This document shows, in pieces, positions 24,610 through 36,579 of a stretch of 64,000 nucleotides of DNA. The position numbers were made by a program, and so were the translations under genes. Location: positions 140,331,686-140,395,685 of the forward strand of contig CAXKWD010000005.1 of the NCBI GenBank assembly GCA_964059195.1, given 5' to 3'. Source of the DNA: Ectobius pallidus (Eukaryota; Arthropoda; Insecta; Blattodea; Ectobiidae). The notes beneath the pieces are model-generated. The model did not search any database and was not told the DNA's origin. It saw nothing but the letters and a program-made list of their open reading frames with translations. The stretch's first letter is position 1, and the number at the start of each line of letters is the position of its first letter.

Positions 24610-25889
24610 TGTAATGTCCAACAGAGACAATAGTCTGTGGTTCGTGAATGCTTAGGCCTTTATATCTATCTTTAATATCTCTACTTGTTATGAAACTCTT
24701 CACTATAAAAATTCCTTTATTGCAACCAATGGTATCCTAGTATGATGAATGGAACTCTGGTGGAATGATGTATCTCACTATGAAAACCCAAAAAAGCTTC
24801 TAGTGCAGAAACATTTAAAATTTTTGTTCCCAGTTCAAGAGAGAATGAAGTAATTCCTTAAGCTTTTTTCCCATAGCTATGAATTTGCTTTTCTGACAGT
24901 TATATTGGGGTAGCAAAACTTAATTTTGTTACCATGAAATAATGTCTTTCAAATTCTCTATTTAGATCGAAGAAGCATAATGCAGCAGTTGCAAAATAGC
25001 CTACAGTATTTTTCAAATGAGAAGCAGATTCCTTCACCGCCAACCACGTGTATGAGCTTACGAAGTCCCGCTAGCAGTACGAGTCTTCCCTATGTCTCGC
25101 CGTCTCTGATTGGACCGCGTATCTAAGCAAGGAGATGAACAAACTGTTTGTCATCTGCAAAACATTTTAGTTGTCGCTTACTGTACATAATAGTTGGGAA
25201 ATTTCACACACTGATTCAGGAAAATTACATGCTGCTCTGCTTAAATTCAGCAGTTGCACCCAAAATTTATTACGTTCCTTCCAAAAAATTAAAACATTTA
25301 GACATGGATATGTTAAACATTTTGAATCATAATGCAGGTTATACATAGACTGCTGAATTCAAGATTCTACTTTCTTTTTATACTGATACGCCAAGTAACA
25401 TATCTAGACTAAACACCTACCTTACACATGGAGTTTACAGGACTATGTGTAATATATACCCTCATCACTAGCCTACTCAAATATGGCCACTATGCAATTA
25501 TGCCTTTTGGCTAACTAACTTAAAAACACATTATTAAAAAACCTGAAGAGTGCATAAACATAAATATGCCATACTTGTCTGTCTAAAGAATGACTGTGAA
25601 TTATCTTTGCAAAGTAAGTGACTAACTGATTAGTTATATCACAGTAAAATGCAAATACATATAATTAGCCTATTCTAGAAATAACTTGACAGAAACACTA
25701 CTATATTTAACACACCTTCCACTAAAACCAGTAAATACGGTAACATAAGTTAACTAGGCCACCTTTTTTTTCCTATTAGTCCTCAATGACACTCAGAATT
25801 AACTAGCCATATGCACTTTAAAGATTAAAACCCACTAGTAAAAATTCATATTCAATGGAGAAAGGAAGTTTAACTGTGGAATCTATTAA
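24610..25889. other. Non-coding, nothing recognised
   Basis: AT-rich with no coding signal. 24611-24652 is related in reverse to 34588-34630, so the tRNA-like repeat extends this far. Confidence 0.45.
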
Positions 25890-26357
25890 CAACTGCCAGG
25901 TATGGCAGCACAACCACACTTAGCTGGCAGACTTCTAGGAGTAGAGTAGGATTACTTCCACAAAGTCTCTGGGTTTTTAAGTATATACCTTAGGAGCGAG
26001 TCTCACCGTTCGTAGAGTTCCTGCCTAGGGGAGGTATCTGCACCCTGATTGGCTCAACTCTTCTATCCCACTCCACGTGTCGTCTGTCTCTGTCTCGACG
26101 CGGCATTATCCCCCCACTCAACTATTATAGTATTTTCTAAGACTGCCAACGTGCTGCATGATGTTCACTCTGTGCTCAACAGTAGCTCACTGATCTTACA
26201 CACAGCGAATCCGCACACGCTGGTAACGAGACGTAACGAGAAGCTCGCTGGCTGGGTTAGTCTTCTAGGTCAGAGACTTTGTGGAAGTAATCCTACTCTA
26301 GAATGGAATATAAAGGTCTGCCAGCTAGGGGAACATTTTGCAGTGATATGGCAACTT
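25890..26357. mobile_element. Inverted-repeat DNA element, about 470 bp
   Basis: Left arm 25890-25972 matches the reverse of 26269-26357, with the core AGAGTAGGATTACTTCCACA conserved in both. The arms begin AACTGCCAGGTATGGCAG and (reverse) AAGTTGCCATATCACTGC. The centre is GC-richer than its surroundings and has a 116-codon frame with no recognised domain. No target duplication was established. Confidence 0.55.
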
Positions 26358-27886
26358 CATAGTACAAGATGTGAACCTAAATTGGCTACACTGTATTGAC
26401 CAATACGATAAGGAAAGTTAATATAAATTTGAATTAATTAGGCTATATTGTATTTTTAACAGCTATGAGGAACACTATGAAATTTTATTAAGAAAATGTA
26501 AAATAGCCTATTAATATTATACGTCACTAGCTTCATAGTAATATACATAAGAACATTATACAGTGCACCTAGAAATTGATTGGTCCGCCAGGCAGGCAGC
26601 CTTGGACTGGGCAACAGTTCCGTATCTGCCGTCTGCCACTTACAGTTATTAATGGCACTTGAGTTTTATCTGAACGTTACTTTTGAAGGACATCTGTGTG
26701 TTGCTGTTTGGTGCACAATATAGAATTATCGGACCCATACTTTTTTAACACAACTGTTAGCCTTTTCACTGGTAACATATTATTCACTGTGCAAACTGGT
26801 GGTGCTGAAGTAGGCTAATTTGCATATTTCTTTTGTAAACATAAATGAACAAACAATAGGAAACAATCTATCAGTTTTGTCCAAAACAAGATCACAGCAT
26901 TCATTTCTTGAAGTTAAGGCTGATTTCCACAACCCTGGTGCTGCTTGTCATTACAACACAGCAGAGTTAGTTACCGGTATCATGTGATTCAATGGATGGT
27001 GCAATACATCGCCTAAAATAATTATCTACAAATGACAGCCCAATTCAGAGAGCACGGTTATGATCGAGTACAAAATATTCTCTATCCCCACCAAAGAACA
27101 GCCATCACAATTAAGAACACCGCCTCTGGGAGTTTTTGCATTAATGAATTGTATAACTCTAGAAAACTTGCCTCAGATGAGCAAGATTTTAAACTTAGTG
27201 GAGACACTAGGTTCAGAAGAAAAGTTGAAAATGGATGACATGTGTCATCTGGGAAGGATGGTGCCAGTGAAAAGCTCAATCCAACTCTCCAAAGTAAAAC
27301 AATACCAGAGAGGTGGGTATATATTATGGGTTTAATTGGCCCAGAAAAACTGAAGAACATTTTGATAACAGGTCTACTCAGGTCAAATGCATACAGGCTA
27401 CCGAAAGAGTATATTCAATATTGGCAATAAAATGGAGAGATGACAGAAACAGATGATCTGTAGATTTTAATAAAAAATTAACTGTTTGTAGCCTATATTT
27501 TAACTTTAACTTGAATGGTAATAGTAAGGAATTTTACAAGAAAGTTTTGTTGAATAAGATATTGTTGCAACTAGCATATTCAAATGACAAGTACTTGTGC
27601 AATGTACATTTCAATGCAATGATTGGTTCATTATTAGTTCATAGCCCTAATTAATTTAATATTTCATGTTGGTAGGCCCTATATTATTACTGATATTGAT
27701 TATAACCAATCGTTAACACATTCCTGGTCTCTAATCTCTCTCAATGAATAGCTACGTAGTCTCTTATGGGGGGAAAATTGAAGTGTTCCTTATTTACCAT
27801 CTGGAAATCTGGCAATCCTACCTATTATCCTCCCCCCCCCCAATTGTTATATCGACCTTTATTCATAAACATTCACAAATCCATTG
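26358..27886. other. Non-coding; possible hAT end near 27823
   Basis: No gene recognised. Overlapping small frames at 27032-27430 on both strands have no domain. ATCTGGCAATCCTA at 27810-27823 looks like a hAT terminus read in reverse, but no opposite end was found. Confidence 0.4.
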
Positions 27887-28313
27887 GGGTAATTCCATGG
27901 TAACTCACGTTACAGATTGACACAGCCTTTGTACTTTTAAAAATTAAAAGGAAAAAGAGATTACTTTGTATAAATTTTCTTTATTAAGAATCTAATAAGA
28001 GATGATAAGCTATAAAAGTATGGTTTAATATTTAATAAATATCTCAATCTTACTAGGAAAAACATTAATTTATTCATAAGTAACATTTAAGTATCTCAAT
28101 CTTACTAGGAAAAACATTAATTTATTCATGTTTCTCCTAGTAAGATTGAGATATTTATTAAATGTTAAACCATACTTTTGTAGCTTATCATCTCTGTTAT
28201 TAGATTCTTAATAAAGAAAATTTATACAAAGTAAGTTAATCTCTTTTTCCTTTTAATTTTTAAAAGTACAAAGCCTGTGTCAATCTGTAACGTGAGTTAC
28301 CATGGAATTACCC
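27887..28313. mobile_element. 427-bp foldback MITE
   Basis: Long inverted repeat of about 190 bp per arm starting GGGTAATTCCATGGTAACTC at both ends, flanked by ATTG at 27883-27886 and 28314-28317. A 40-bp unit containing ATCTCAATCTTACTAGG is tandemly duplicated in the left half. No coding frame. The arms are very similar, so the RNA would be a near-perfect hairpin. Confidence 0.85.
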
Positions 28314-29289
28314 ATTGTAATATAAAGTAAAATATTAAGAGAAAATATCAAATAAAATATCCTATCATTGATGCACATTACATTCGCCCAGCAAACTATT
28401 TTTTATGATTTGAAGTTTAAAAATTGGAGTGCGCATTACATTTGATGGCGCATTAGATTTTAGTAAATACAATGCTTTATAGGCTACAGTAACACACTTG
28501 ATTGCATAGATCACAACAGACTGTGGAAAACTTTACAGCTTACATCAGTCATTTCATAAAATATGGGAATTTTTCCCTCAAAGAGAGATCTTATAAAACT
28601 AGTGCAATTGGGAAGTCAAAAGTCTAAAAGCTAGAGTTCACTGAATATTCAAAAATTATGTGTTTTTGAAGTTGTTTCATGTGTAAAATTTGTCGATTAG
28701 GCTACTTATTTACTGCACTGTAGTTAATTTTTTGGGCATTTATAGCATGATTTTAACACTCATTAAAACTAAGTAGTCAAGAGGAATCAGATATGTCTTG
28801 TTTGATTTGAGAAAATATACATTTTAAGGTACAATTTGGTATAAGATTGACTTCGAGAACTATGTGTGGTTAATTACTATGTAAAGTAGCAAAAAGTTAC
28901 TTTTTGTCCCACCCGTAATGGTGATAGTTTTGTTAAATATTACTGTAAGAGTTCTGACAATCTTGAAACAGTTTATAATTTTTATTTAATCCCTCATACC
29001 TGAATTAATAATAACATTAAGACTCTAACATTAACAGCAGTAAGTTCTGTTTTCCATCATTAAAATCATTGTCCAAATTATGTCCCACCCGTAATAGATT
29101 TTTAAAAACAAATTTTAAATAATGCTTTCCATGTACCGGTAGTATGAAGGAGAAGGCATGGTAAATTTTACAGAATGTGCAGAACCAGTTCTAATTCATT
29201 ATTTATGACATGTAATGAACCAAAATAGTTGTCGTAATATGCTAGAATGTCCCACCCGTAATTATGAAATGGCTGACAAGGGAATACTG
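28314..29289. other. Non-coding, nothing recognised
   Basis: AT-rich. The phrase TGTCCCACCCGTAAT recurs at about 28907, 29082 and 29249, a short dispersed repeat of unknown nature. Confidence 0.4.
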
Positions 29290-30070
29290 GAAAATTAATA
29301 GTTCTGATGAGAAATCTGTACAGGAAACAAAGAAGCAATTGTAAGAACAGAATTTGGTGATACAAGAATGGTTTGAAATTAGTAAGGGAGTGAGACAAGG
29401 GTGCATCCTATCTCAGTCACTCGTCAATAAAATAAGAATAGGTAGAAGGACAATAAGTCTGAGATACGAAGATGACACTACTATCCTGGCAGAAAGTGAA
29501 CAAGAACTAAAGAATATGTTATAGCTGTTGAAGAAAGAAAGCGAAAAAAGCAGGATTAATTCTAAACCTCAAGAAGACTAAAATCATAACAGGACAGACA
29601 AGAAACATATTAGTATAAATGTCACAGAAATAGAAACAGTGGACAGCTATAACTTTCTGGGATGCACTATTACAAAAGGCAGATGCTGCTATACAGAGAT
29701 AAACAGAAGACTGGCAATAGGAAGGATGACAATGACCAACTTAGAAAAAATCATGAAAGACTGAGACAGCTCAGCGAAGACAAAATCTAAAATTGCAGAC
29801 ACATTGGTGTTCCCAGCAGTAATGTAGGCTATGGCAGTGAAAACTGGACTGTCAGGAAGAAAGTGAGAAAGAAAATTGACTCCTTTAACCTCCGGATGTG
29901 CAAAAGAATTCTAAGAGTCTCATTATGGTTGGACATGTGAAAGGATTGAGAAGGAGAGAAAAGTCAAGGATTCGCTGGCTAGATGGAATAAAAGCAGCTA
30001 TTGGTACAAAATTTGAGGTCTTGAAGGGGAAGGTTAGACAAGAAACAGTGGCTCATTCTGATAGAAGAGT
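29290..30070 (+). pseudogene. Decayed LINE reverse transcriptase (APE-type)
   Basis: Fragments of one RT domain appear in several plus frames with stops and shifts: RNLYRKQ, then WFEISKGVRQGCILSQSL (motif B region), LRYEDDTTILAESEQELKN (motif C as YEDD where YADD is usual), DSYNFLGCTITK, NLRMCKRILRVS, and RIRWLDGIKAAIG near the end. This order is typical of the RT to C-terminal part of APE-type non-LTR elements. At least five inactivating changes are visible. The 5' part and a clear 3' end are absent. Confidence 0.75.
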
Positions 30071-30278
30071 TAGTGGGGGGAAAAAACAAGAATAGGTCAC
30101 CCCTAAGCTCCTCCCACTCGACTCACTATTTAAACAATGAGAGACATCTAGGTGCGAATAGTGGAACTTCTAGCAGCGTTGATAATGTGGAAAATTTGTA
30201 TTTTTTTCCCCTTTCTACTATTCAAACCCTTTTCTCATTTACCTTACCTTCCCATTCCTATCCTATAAATCTTCGACC

Positions 30279-30345
30279 TAACAAGATTCGAACAAGGGAC
30301 CGCTACCATGATAGCCAGTCGTCTTACCCACTGATCGTTTCGGTG
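30279..30345 (-). repeat. tRNA-like fragment, possibly from a SINE
   Basis: On the minus strand TTCGAATC at 30285-30292 resembles a B box, and CGATCAGTGGGTAAG at 30313-30327 an A box, at tRNA-like spacing. The cloverleaf is poor, so this is probably a tRNA-derived repeat fragment. Confidence 0.35.
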
Positions 30346-31805
30346 TGAAGCGAGAATTTATCTATTTAAGTTTAGAGAGCTGTATGAAATAGCAGCGATT
30401 GATAATTTTGTATTAATTGCAATTGTGAAATGTAGTTTTGGTTCAAGAGAAGTTTTAATTGGTACAAGGGTAGTTTTGATTTTATTAAAATCTACTAGTC
30501 TTGAGGGTGGCATGCCATTGAAATCTAAAACACTCATTCCCAAACCAACCTCTACCATCACGTGGTGGGTCCTGAGTAATGCAATAGAGGCTCTGGTGAT
30601 GATTTGATATAAGGGTTATTTTCGTATTGTATTCGTGGATACTTCGGTACAAGAGTAATTTTCATATTATAGTAATTAGTGCAAATGCTTTGGTACAGCA
30701 CGAAAAGGCTGGTGGCTAGGGGAGCGGGGTAAGCAGGCCGTTGCCATAGCAATGCAATGGCTGGAGTGGGCAGAACTTAAAGGGTGACCTGTCCTTGGTT
30801 ATTGCCAAGTTAGTAGCACGAGAATACACAAATGTGAACTGATGTGAGAAGGCAATGGGAAACCACTCCTGAAAGGAACTGCCTTTTAAATTCAGCAGAT
30901 CAGAGTCTAGTCAGACTCAAAAGACTACCATACTACTACTCGGTAATCACAGACCTAACCTATACAAAAATGGGTAAATGTATAGTAGGCTGTAAACTTG
31001 TGCTAAGATATAATTTTGGTTTTATGGACTTAAAAGATCTAACTAATTTGACGTTGTTAAAATCAAACTCAGACAGTCAAAACCACCTTCACTTACTCCA
31101 CGTAACCCCTCCCTCAGACCGAGAATCTTTCGAAATCTCTGCATTGCCGGTATACGTCAAACCATCCTTTCATTAAAATGCATGTAGCCAAAAGGTATTC
31201 TAATTGTTATTCTGGTGTGCTTCAGTAGATTTATTAAAGTCACTTTGCTGCTACTTACCGGTATATTCACCTCATGAAGATGTAAATAGATCGTATGTAT
31301 AACAAAAAATACACTTTTCTGATTGTCTGCAGTGTTTATCTTATACATATATCACACATTATAAATGAATGCAGCTAAAAAATCGAATTGCATATCACAC
31401 CATCCACCACTCGGCCGCCATATCTAACATTTCCCACATCACATGCTTCATTGAACCAATCTAATTTATCAGGCAAAGACAAATGTTCTCAGATGACAGC
31501 TCCGTCCGGCGACATTTAAATAGCAGTCGAAGATGGCTCCAAGACCCCTACAAGCATTAGCGATTGATTTATTTTCGAGCGGTCGAAAGAGCCGTTTTCC
31601 GCTCCGTTCGTCAACAGATTGGAACATGTTTTAAAACACCCACCACACCATTTATTATAAAACTAAAAATCCAAGAAAGTTTCATTGTAAATAATAAACC
31701 GTATTGATTGCCCCGAGCACGAGTCTTGTGAATTTAACCCGAATAAAATAACAAATAATTATTAATTACTTACTCAATGGCAATAGACAATTTCTAAACA
31801 AGCTA
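30346..31805. other. Non-coding, nothing recognised
   Basis: No coding signal. GAAGGCAATGGGAAACCACT at 30848 is a phrase common in dispersed repeats, but no element could be delimited. Confidence 0.35.
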
Positions 31806-32182
31806 TATAAGGTATATTATATATTTTATGGAACCCAAAGGTTAATTGCCGCGCTTACCTGAGCCCGCCATTCAATCCTATTCTGTGCTATCCAACCATC
31901 CCTCGCAACTCTACTTCCATTAAATGTATCCTAACATTGTCCTCCCATCTAGGGTCTAGGTCTTCCAAGTGGTCTTTTCCCTTCGGATCTCCTAGACCAT
32001 GTTCTTGAGATATGCCTTTCCTCTCCCATGCGTGCAACATGTCCAGCCCATCTCATCCTCTGTGATTTAATTACCCTTACCATATCCGGTGACAAGTACA
32101 GGGTATGAAGATTGTGCAGTTTTCTCCAGTCCTCATTTTCATCTCTCTTAGGCCCAAATATTTTCCATATTTTATTTTTCAA
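31806..32182 (-). pseudogene. LINE ORF2 C-terminal fragment
   Basis: The minus frame 31949-32182 reads WKIFGPKRDENEDWRKLHN and then RMRWAGHVARMGEERHISR and EGKRPLGRPRP. The RWAGHVARM and GKRPLGRPR phrases are diagnostic of the end of many arthropod LINE RT proteins. It continues after a frameshift as RWEDNVRIHLMEVELRGM with an internal stop, then degenerate residues. Only about 110 codons remain. Confidence 0.8.
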
Positions 32183-33075
32183 AAAAGCATAAATTGTCAG
32201 AAAAGAGAATGAATCTGTAAAAGTTAAAGTATAATAATTTTATTATATAGTGTACTGCCTGTGTATTTATTTTTCTACTTTCGTTCGTCAGCAAAAGGAA
32301 GCTTTGAAAAATAATTATTACTGTATAATTGAATAGTCATGCAATCGTAAAGAAGCAGATTAGTTATCAGCATGCATGTCAAGCAAATAGCCTACTTTAT
32401 TTCATAACTAAAGGTAGACAAATTTATCTTTATTCTTTCATGTTTAGCAAAATCAGGTGAAAGCGAAGTCACAGAAGACACTATCAATCTATGTTTGAGA
32501 CTTGAGTCAAGATAAATGCCATGCACCGATGACTGTACTAACAAGGTGAAGGAACTTACTGCAATATGAAATCACAAAACACTTCCTCTTAAATGGATTT
32601 TCATGTTTCCCTCTCCAATATATGTAAAATAATGAAACCACATTAATATATATTCGGAATCACAGTAATGTAGTTTGTAATATCGGAACAACCGAACAGG
32701 GGATGGAGGACCGACCACAATTTCAATGTGGATTCTTAGGCTTGTTTCCAAAGTCAATTCATGTACCACGATGCTTGCACACACCACCAGATTCTGTGCA
32801 TACAATGTATTTTTCAGCATACTCGCAATCAAGTTTCGATTTGAAAAATTCTTACATATTAATCCATCAATCATATTGGTTGAATCTTAACTGCAATAAT
32901 ATCAATCGGGAATAATTTGTAGAACACGACTTAGCTTTAGGAACAGAACTATTAGTTTTTGTATCTACCTCATAGCTTTCACATTATACGTATACAGTCC
33001 TACCCATTTCAGCTAAAGCCATTCCAGTATGTAATTTGTAGGGAGGGATTCCCCCACCCCCACTGCCAAGAACCA
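32183..33075. other. Non-coding, nothing recognised
   Basis: AT-rich. The overlapping 100- and 70-codon frames at 32572-32915 on opposite strands have no domain. Confidence 0.4.
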
Positions 33076-33083
33076 TTGCCTGG

Positions 33084-34260
33084 CAGAATTTTTTTTTCGG
33101 GAGGGGGGGTGGATTTGAATAGGTAGAAAGAATACTAAAAGAAATTAACTTACATATATAATCTAATATATAAAATCAAAAGTGTGTATGTATGTATGTT
33201 TGTTCCCTATACAAATCTACATTTCTTTACCAATCTACACGAAATTTTGCACACATACTCAGTTAAGCCCGGGAAGTATAGCTGTCGACATTAAAATTGA
33301 AACAAATCAGTCCTTCCCTTGAAAATTATATAATTTCTGAGAATATTATGCAAAAAAAATGAAATCCCATTCAGTTGTCAAGACAACAGTGTATTGTTTA
33401 CACAGTTCACATGAGGCTCTGGACACTACATAATAATTTATTGGACTTGAACGAATTCTGATGCTAACGTTTTGTGAAAATAATTCTTGAATAAAATCCA
33501 CGAGAATAAAGCACATTGTAATGCAGTCACATAACTTTCTCTACCCTCGACACAAGAAATATTTTCTCACTTCACATTTTGATGTAGAGTAAGAGGTCGT
33601 ATTGCTGGGATAACTTAAGTGTGTGAGTATGCTATATCAGAAGTAGGTAAACAATCCTTTCCGCTTATACGTTATCCATAGCTGTATGCTTTGTATTAGT
33701 TGAGAAATAAGGATGTTTATCATAGGCCCTAAGCATGGGATGGAACATTTTGAGTCCTATGCTCGCAGTATTTTATGTCCCGGGTTTTAGGGGAGGAAAG
33801 TATGAAAGTGATACTGCATTTCTCTTATTTCAGAACCGAAACGGTTGTATGGTAACATGAGAATGAGAAATAAAATTTTCCGTCAAGTCAATACAATCTT
33901 ATTTAATTTATGTTTCTTCTTATTTCAAATCCTCCCAAGCATGATGTGTAGAAGCAACGGAATGCAGCTTTCGACATCCTCTATGAGCCATAAAAAGCTA
34001 TATCTAGCGTTTTCTGATGGAATAGTTTGAGTGTGATAAATCTTTTTCTTCATTTCAAGTTTTACATACATATTATATAAGCACCTAGAGTTTCAAAATC
34101 GAAAGTCCTCCATAAGTTAATTTCAAATTACAAAATACAAAGCCCGGGCGATGCCGGGCCTTTTCAGCTAGTTAGTTTATAAAACTGGCTTCTTAGAGTG
34201 CATATATACTTTTTTCAAATTTCGGGGGGATATATCCCCCCCCCCCTGCATCCGCCACTG
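33084..34260. mobile_element. hAT-type element carrying a nested Helitron
   Basis: Flanked by exact 8-bp copies of TTGCCTGG at 33076-33083 and 34261-34268. The right end in reverse starts CAGTGGCGGATGCAGGGGGG, typical of hAT. The left end begins CAG but has diverged into T and G runs. Only about 165 bp belong to the hAT element itself (33084-33161 and 34172-34260); the rest is the Helitron. Confidence 0.8.
33162..34171 (+). mobile_element. Non-autonomous Helitron, 1010 bp
   Basis: Starts TCTAATATATAAAATC and ends CTAG, inserted between A (33161) and T (34172) with no duplication. Nine bases before the terminal CTAG end is a hairpin, GCCCGG (34142-34147) with CCGGGC (34154-34159). A TC start, CTRR end, 3' hairpin and A/T target are the Helitron hallmarks. 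No Rep/helicase frame is present. It lies inside the hAT element at 33084-34260. Confidence 0.88.
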
Positions 34261-34587
34261 TTGCCTGGTATACATAATATTTAAATTTTAATTCTGGTTG
34301 TGAACCTATTAGGAATTCCCCCTTTGGTAAAATGAATTTAAACAATCATGAATACTTGAAAAACAGGGAGGTTACTGGCATCCTAACCCATAAATCACTT
34401 TAGTGTATTCATTTCACCAAAGCTCAATTAAATCAGTGATATTCAGTGTGTGGAGTCTTCTTGTCAGTACTGACAGTCAAGTTTTGGCAGAGATAACTTT
34501 TTCTTTTAAGCTGTAATTCGCAGTAGAGGAGGAGGGTGTGTTTGCCTAGAAGCTAAGTTATAACTCAATTTCACATATAGAATATAA

Positions 34588-34800
34588 GCATTCACGAACC
34601 ACAGATTATTGTCTCTGTTGGACATTACATGAGAAAAATTCCTCCGACACTGGGACTTAAACCCAGGATATTTGGCTATTCGCGCCAATGCTCTACAAAC
34701 TCCGGCTTAGCTCAGTTGGTAGAGCATTGGTGCGAATGGCCAAAGGTCCTGGGTTCAGGTCCCAGTGTCGGAGGAATTTTTCTCCTATAATATTCTCAAT
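34588..34800. repeat. Compact tRNA-like inverted repeat
   Basis: A minus-oriented, 3'-incomplete tRNA-like copy (34642-34698) is joined almost directly to a full plus copy (34700-34773), so the two face away from a near-zero-length spacer. The left flank 34588-34632 is the reverse of 24611-24655. Belongs to the same repeat family as 24183-24609. Confidence 0.75.
34700..34773 (+). tRNA. tRNA-like sequence (probable tRNA-derived repeat)
   Basis: 74 nt, with acceptor CTCCGGC/GTCGGAG, D stem, T stem CTGGG/CCCAG and a strong B box. The anticodon arm TTGGT/GCCAA with loop GCGAATG has a G-U pair and again no U33. Probably not a functional tRNA gene. Confidence 0.45.
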
Positions 34801-35281
34801 TTCACATGGTTTCCGCCTATCATATTATGTCTACTGTCAGACGAGTAAGAATTACAGTTCCCTCTTACCTTACATGGTGACCTTGCTCTTGTTACCTCTT
34901 CGGTCTAGTTGTAGTGAAGGTCTCAAAATCAAATTCCATACTTACAAATCCTCTCCACGTTTCTTTTTAAGAGCAGTCCTTTTTTTATCCCAAATACCAA
35001 ACTGACTGGAGGGAAAAGATCACTGCAGCAGTTTTAATTTTCAGGAGAATACGAGTCACAAAAACATTTTCAGAATGTTCTTTTTTTATCTTGTTATACT
35101 ACGGGGATTCCTTGACACCTTCTGAAACATTATTCAAACGAGTAATATAAATAGAAAAAATTACAATATTGACATTTAATAGAAAGCTGGACAATTCTGA
35201 CAGGAAGTTTCAAAATAATACATTCTGAACATATTTAATTATAATTAAATATCTCCCTACAGCACTCGTTAAATTGTGCTA
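34801..35281. other. Non-coding, nothing recognised
   Basis: No coding signal seen. Confidence 0.4.
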
Positions 35282-35289
35282 GTCTGGAG

Positions 35290-36105
35290 CAGGGTTCAAC
35301 AAAGTCCGGCCCACCACCTGTTTTTAATTTGGCTTGCAGGTCAATAGTTTTACATGGAAAAATTGCAATTATCTGTGATTATTAGATTTCAATAATGTGA
35401 CAATTAAAAAAGAAAGTGATATAAACAGTAAAGCTATTGAGTCATTATTAAAAACGGTAAACTTATAAACACTAATAGCTCCACTTAGTCTTTTTATGGA
35501 TAGTCGTAAGAACGCCAGTTGACCATTAGCCGATGATGGTTTTCCTCAAAACTAGTCCATATAAATAAGATGTAAGTGGAGCTAGAAGTGTTTATAAGTT
35601 GACCATTTTTAACAATTTTTCAATAATATATTATTTAAGGCAAAGTTTTTGATTTATCTAATGTCTATAACCCATATGCAAATTAATTACTGAATGCACC
35701 ACTGCCAAAGCTGGCAGCATCAGAAGTTTTGAATAATGACTGCATGTGGCACTACTTGCATGTTGCTAGTTCCGCAAAGAGGGAATACCAATGAGGCATG
35801 GGATTTAAATGCCTCTCTAATACACGACGGGAGATTTCAACATCCAATTAATTAATGGATCTTAATGGAACTTCAACTGATTGTGGTCTGAACACTGTGG
35901 TATACTATGTCTTAAAGCTACATTTTTACAAAATAAAATGTTACAAATGTGAAAATAAGTTTGCATAATAGATAAATATTACAATTTTTTTTGTTTTACA
36001 AGAAGTACCTATTTTAAAATATACGTATTCGAGTTTGCAACCTGGCCTCTGAACTTCTTTTGAAATATAATTTGGTCCTTTTCTAAAAAAGTTTGCTGAC
36101 CCCTA
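35290..36105. mobile_element. hAT-type element with nested Penelope tail fragment
   Basis: The left end CAGGGTTCAACAAAGTCCGG and right end (reverse) TAGGGGTCAGCAAACTTTTT match hAT termini. They are flanked by GTCTGGAG (35282-35289) and GTCTGGAT (36106-36113), a 7-of-8 match. No transposase is encoded. The Penelope-tail inverted repeat at 35454-35607 sits inside. Confidence 0.8.
35454..35607. mobile_element. Penelope-like element reduced to its inverted tails
   Basis: ACTTATAAACACTAATAGCT and the following CCACTTA (from 35461) are mirrored by TAAGTGGAGCTAGAAGTG to 35607. The order TGTAAGTGGAGCTAGAAGTG parallels the tail of the 57-kb Penelope element (TGTAAGTGAGCTAAAAGTG at 57101). Between the arms is CCAGTTGACCATTAGCCGAT, the counterpart of CCAGTCGACCACTAGCCGAC at 57036. 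The RT and endonuclease are absent. Confidence 0.65.
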
Positions 36106-36401
36106 GTCTGGATGAATCAACTCTCTCAACGAAGATGCTGTTGAATATTGCACACACCGCGGCCACATTCAACAAAGAAGTACTGACAGTTTTTTAAAAG
36201 CAGTCCATTAAGAGCTGGAAGTACATAAAATATATTTAATTTTCTTTTATTATTCACATTTATAAAAACTCTTGTTAACGCATTTTAAAGTTATGCCTTT
36301 TTTGTTGATAGTATCTTGTAAATACAGAAGGTTGTTTTTATTTTGAAAAGTTTACATAGATTTATTTTTAACGCAAATACAAGTCATGAAATAGTCTTCA
36401 A

Positions 36402-36579
36402 ACTGCTGGCTTAATGGATTAGTATGCCGTTATTGTAATTAATGCAAAAGGACCTTCCCATGTGCTGATGGAAGTTGTTCCACAGCTGGAACTGTTGGCT
36501 TAATGGATTAGTATGCCGTTATTGTAATTAATGCAAAAGGACCTTCCCATGTGCTGATGGAAGTTGTTCCACAGCTGGA
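36402..36579. repeat. Perfect-grade tandem duplication, 89-bp unit
   Basis: Copies at 36402-36490 and 36491-36579 differ at a single base (C or T at the fifth position), followed by the start of a third copy. No coding content. Confidence 0.95.

Noticed and set aside
27032..27430. Cluster of overlapping frames on both strands suggesting a gene
   Set aside because: No motif, no consistent splice sites, and frames compete on both strands.
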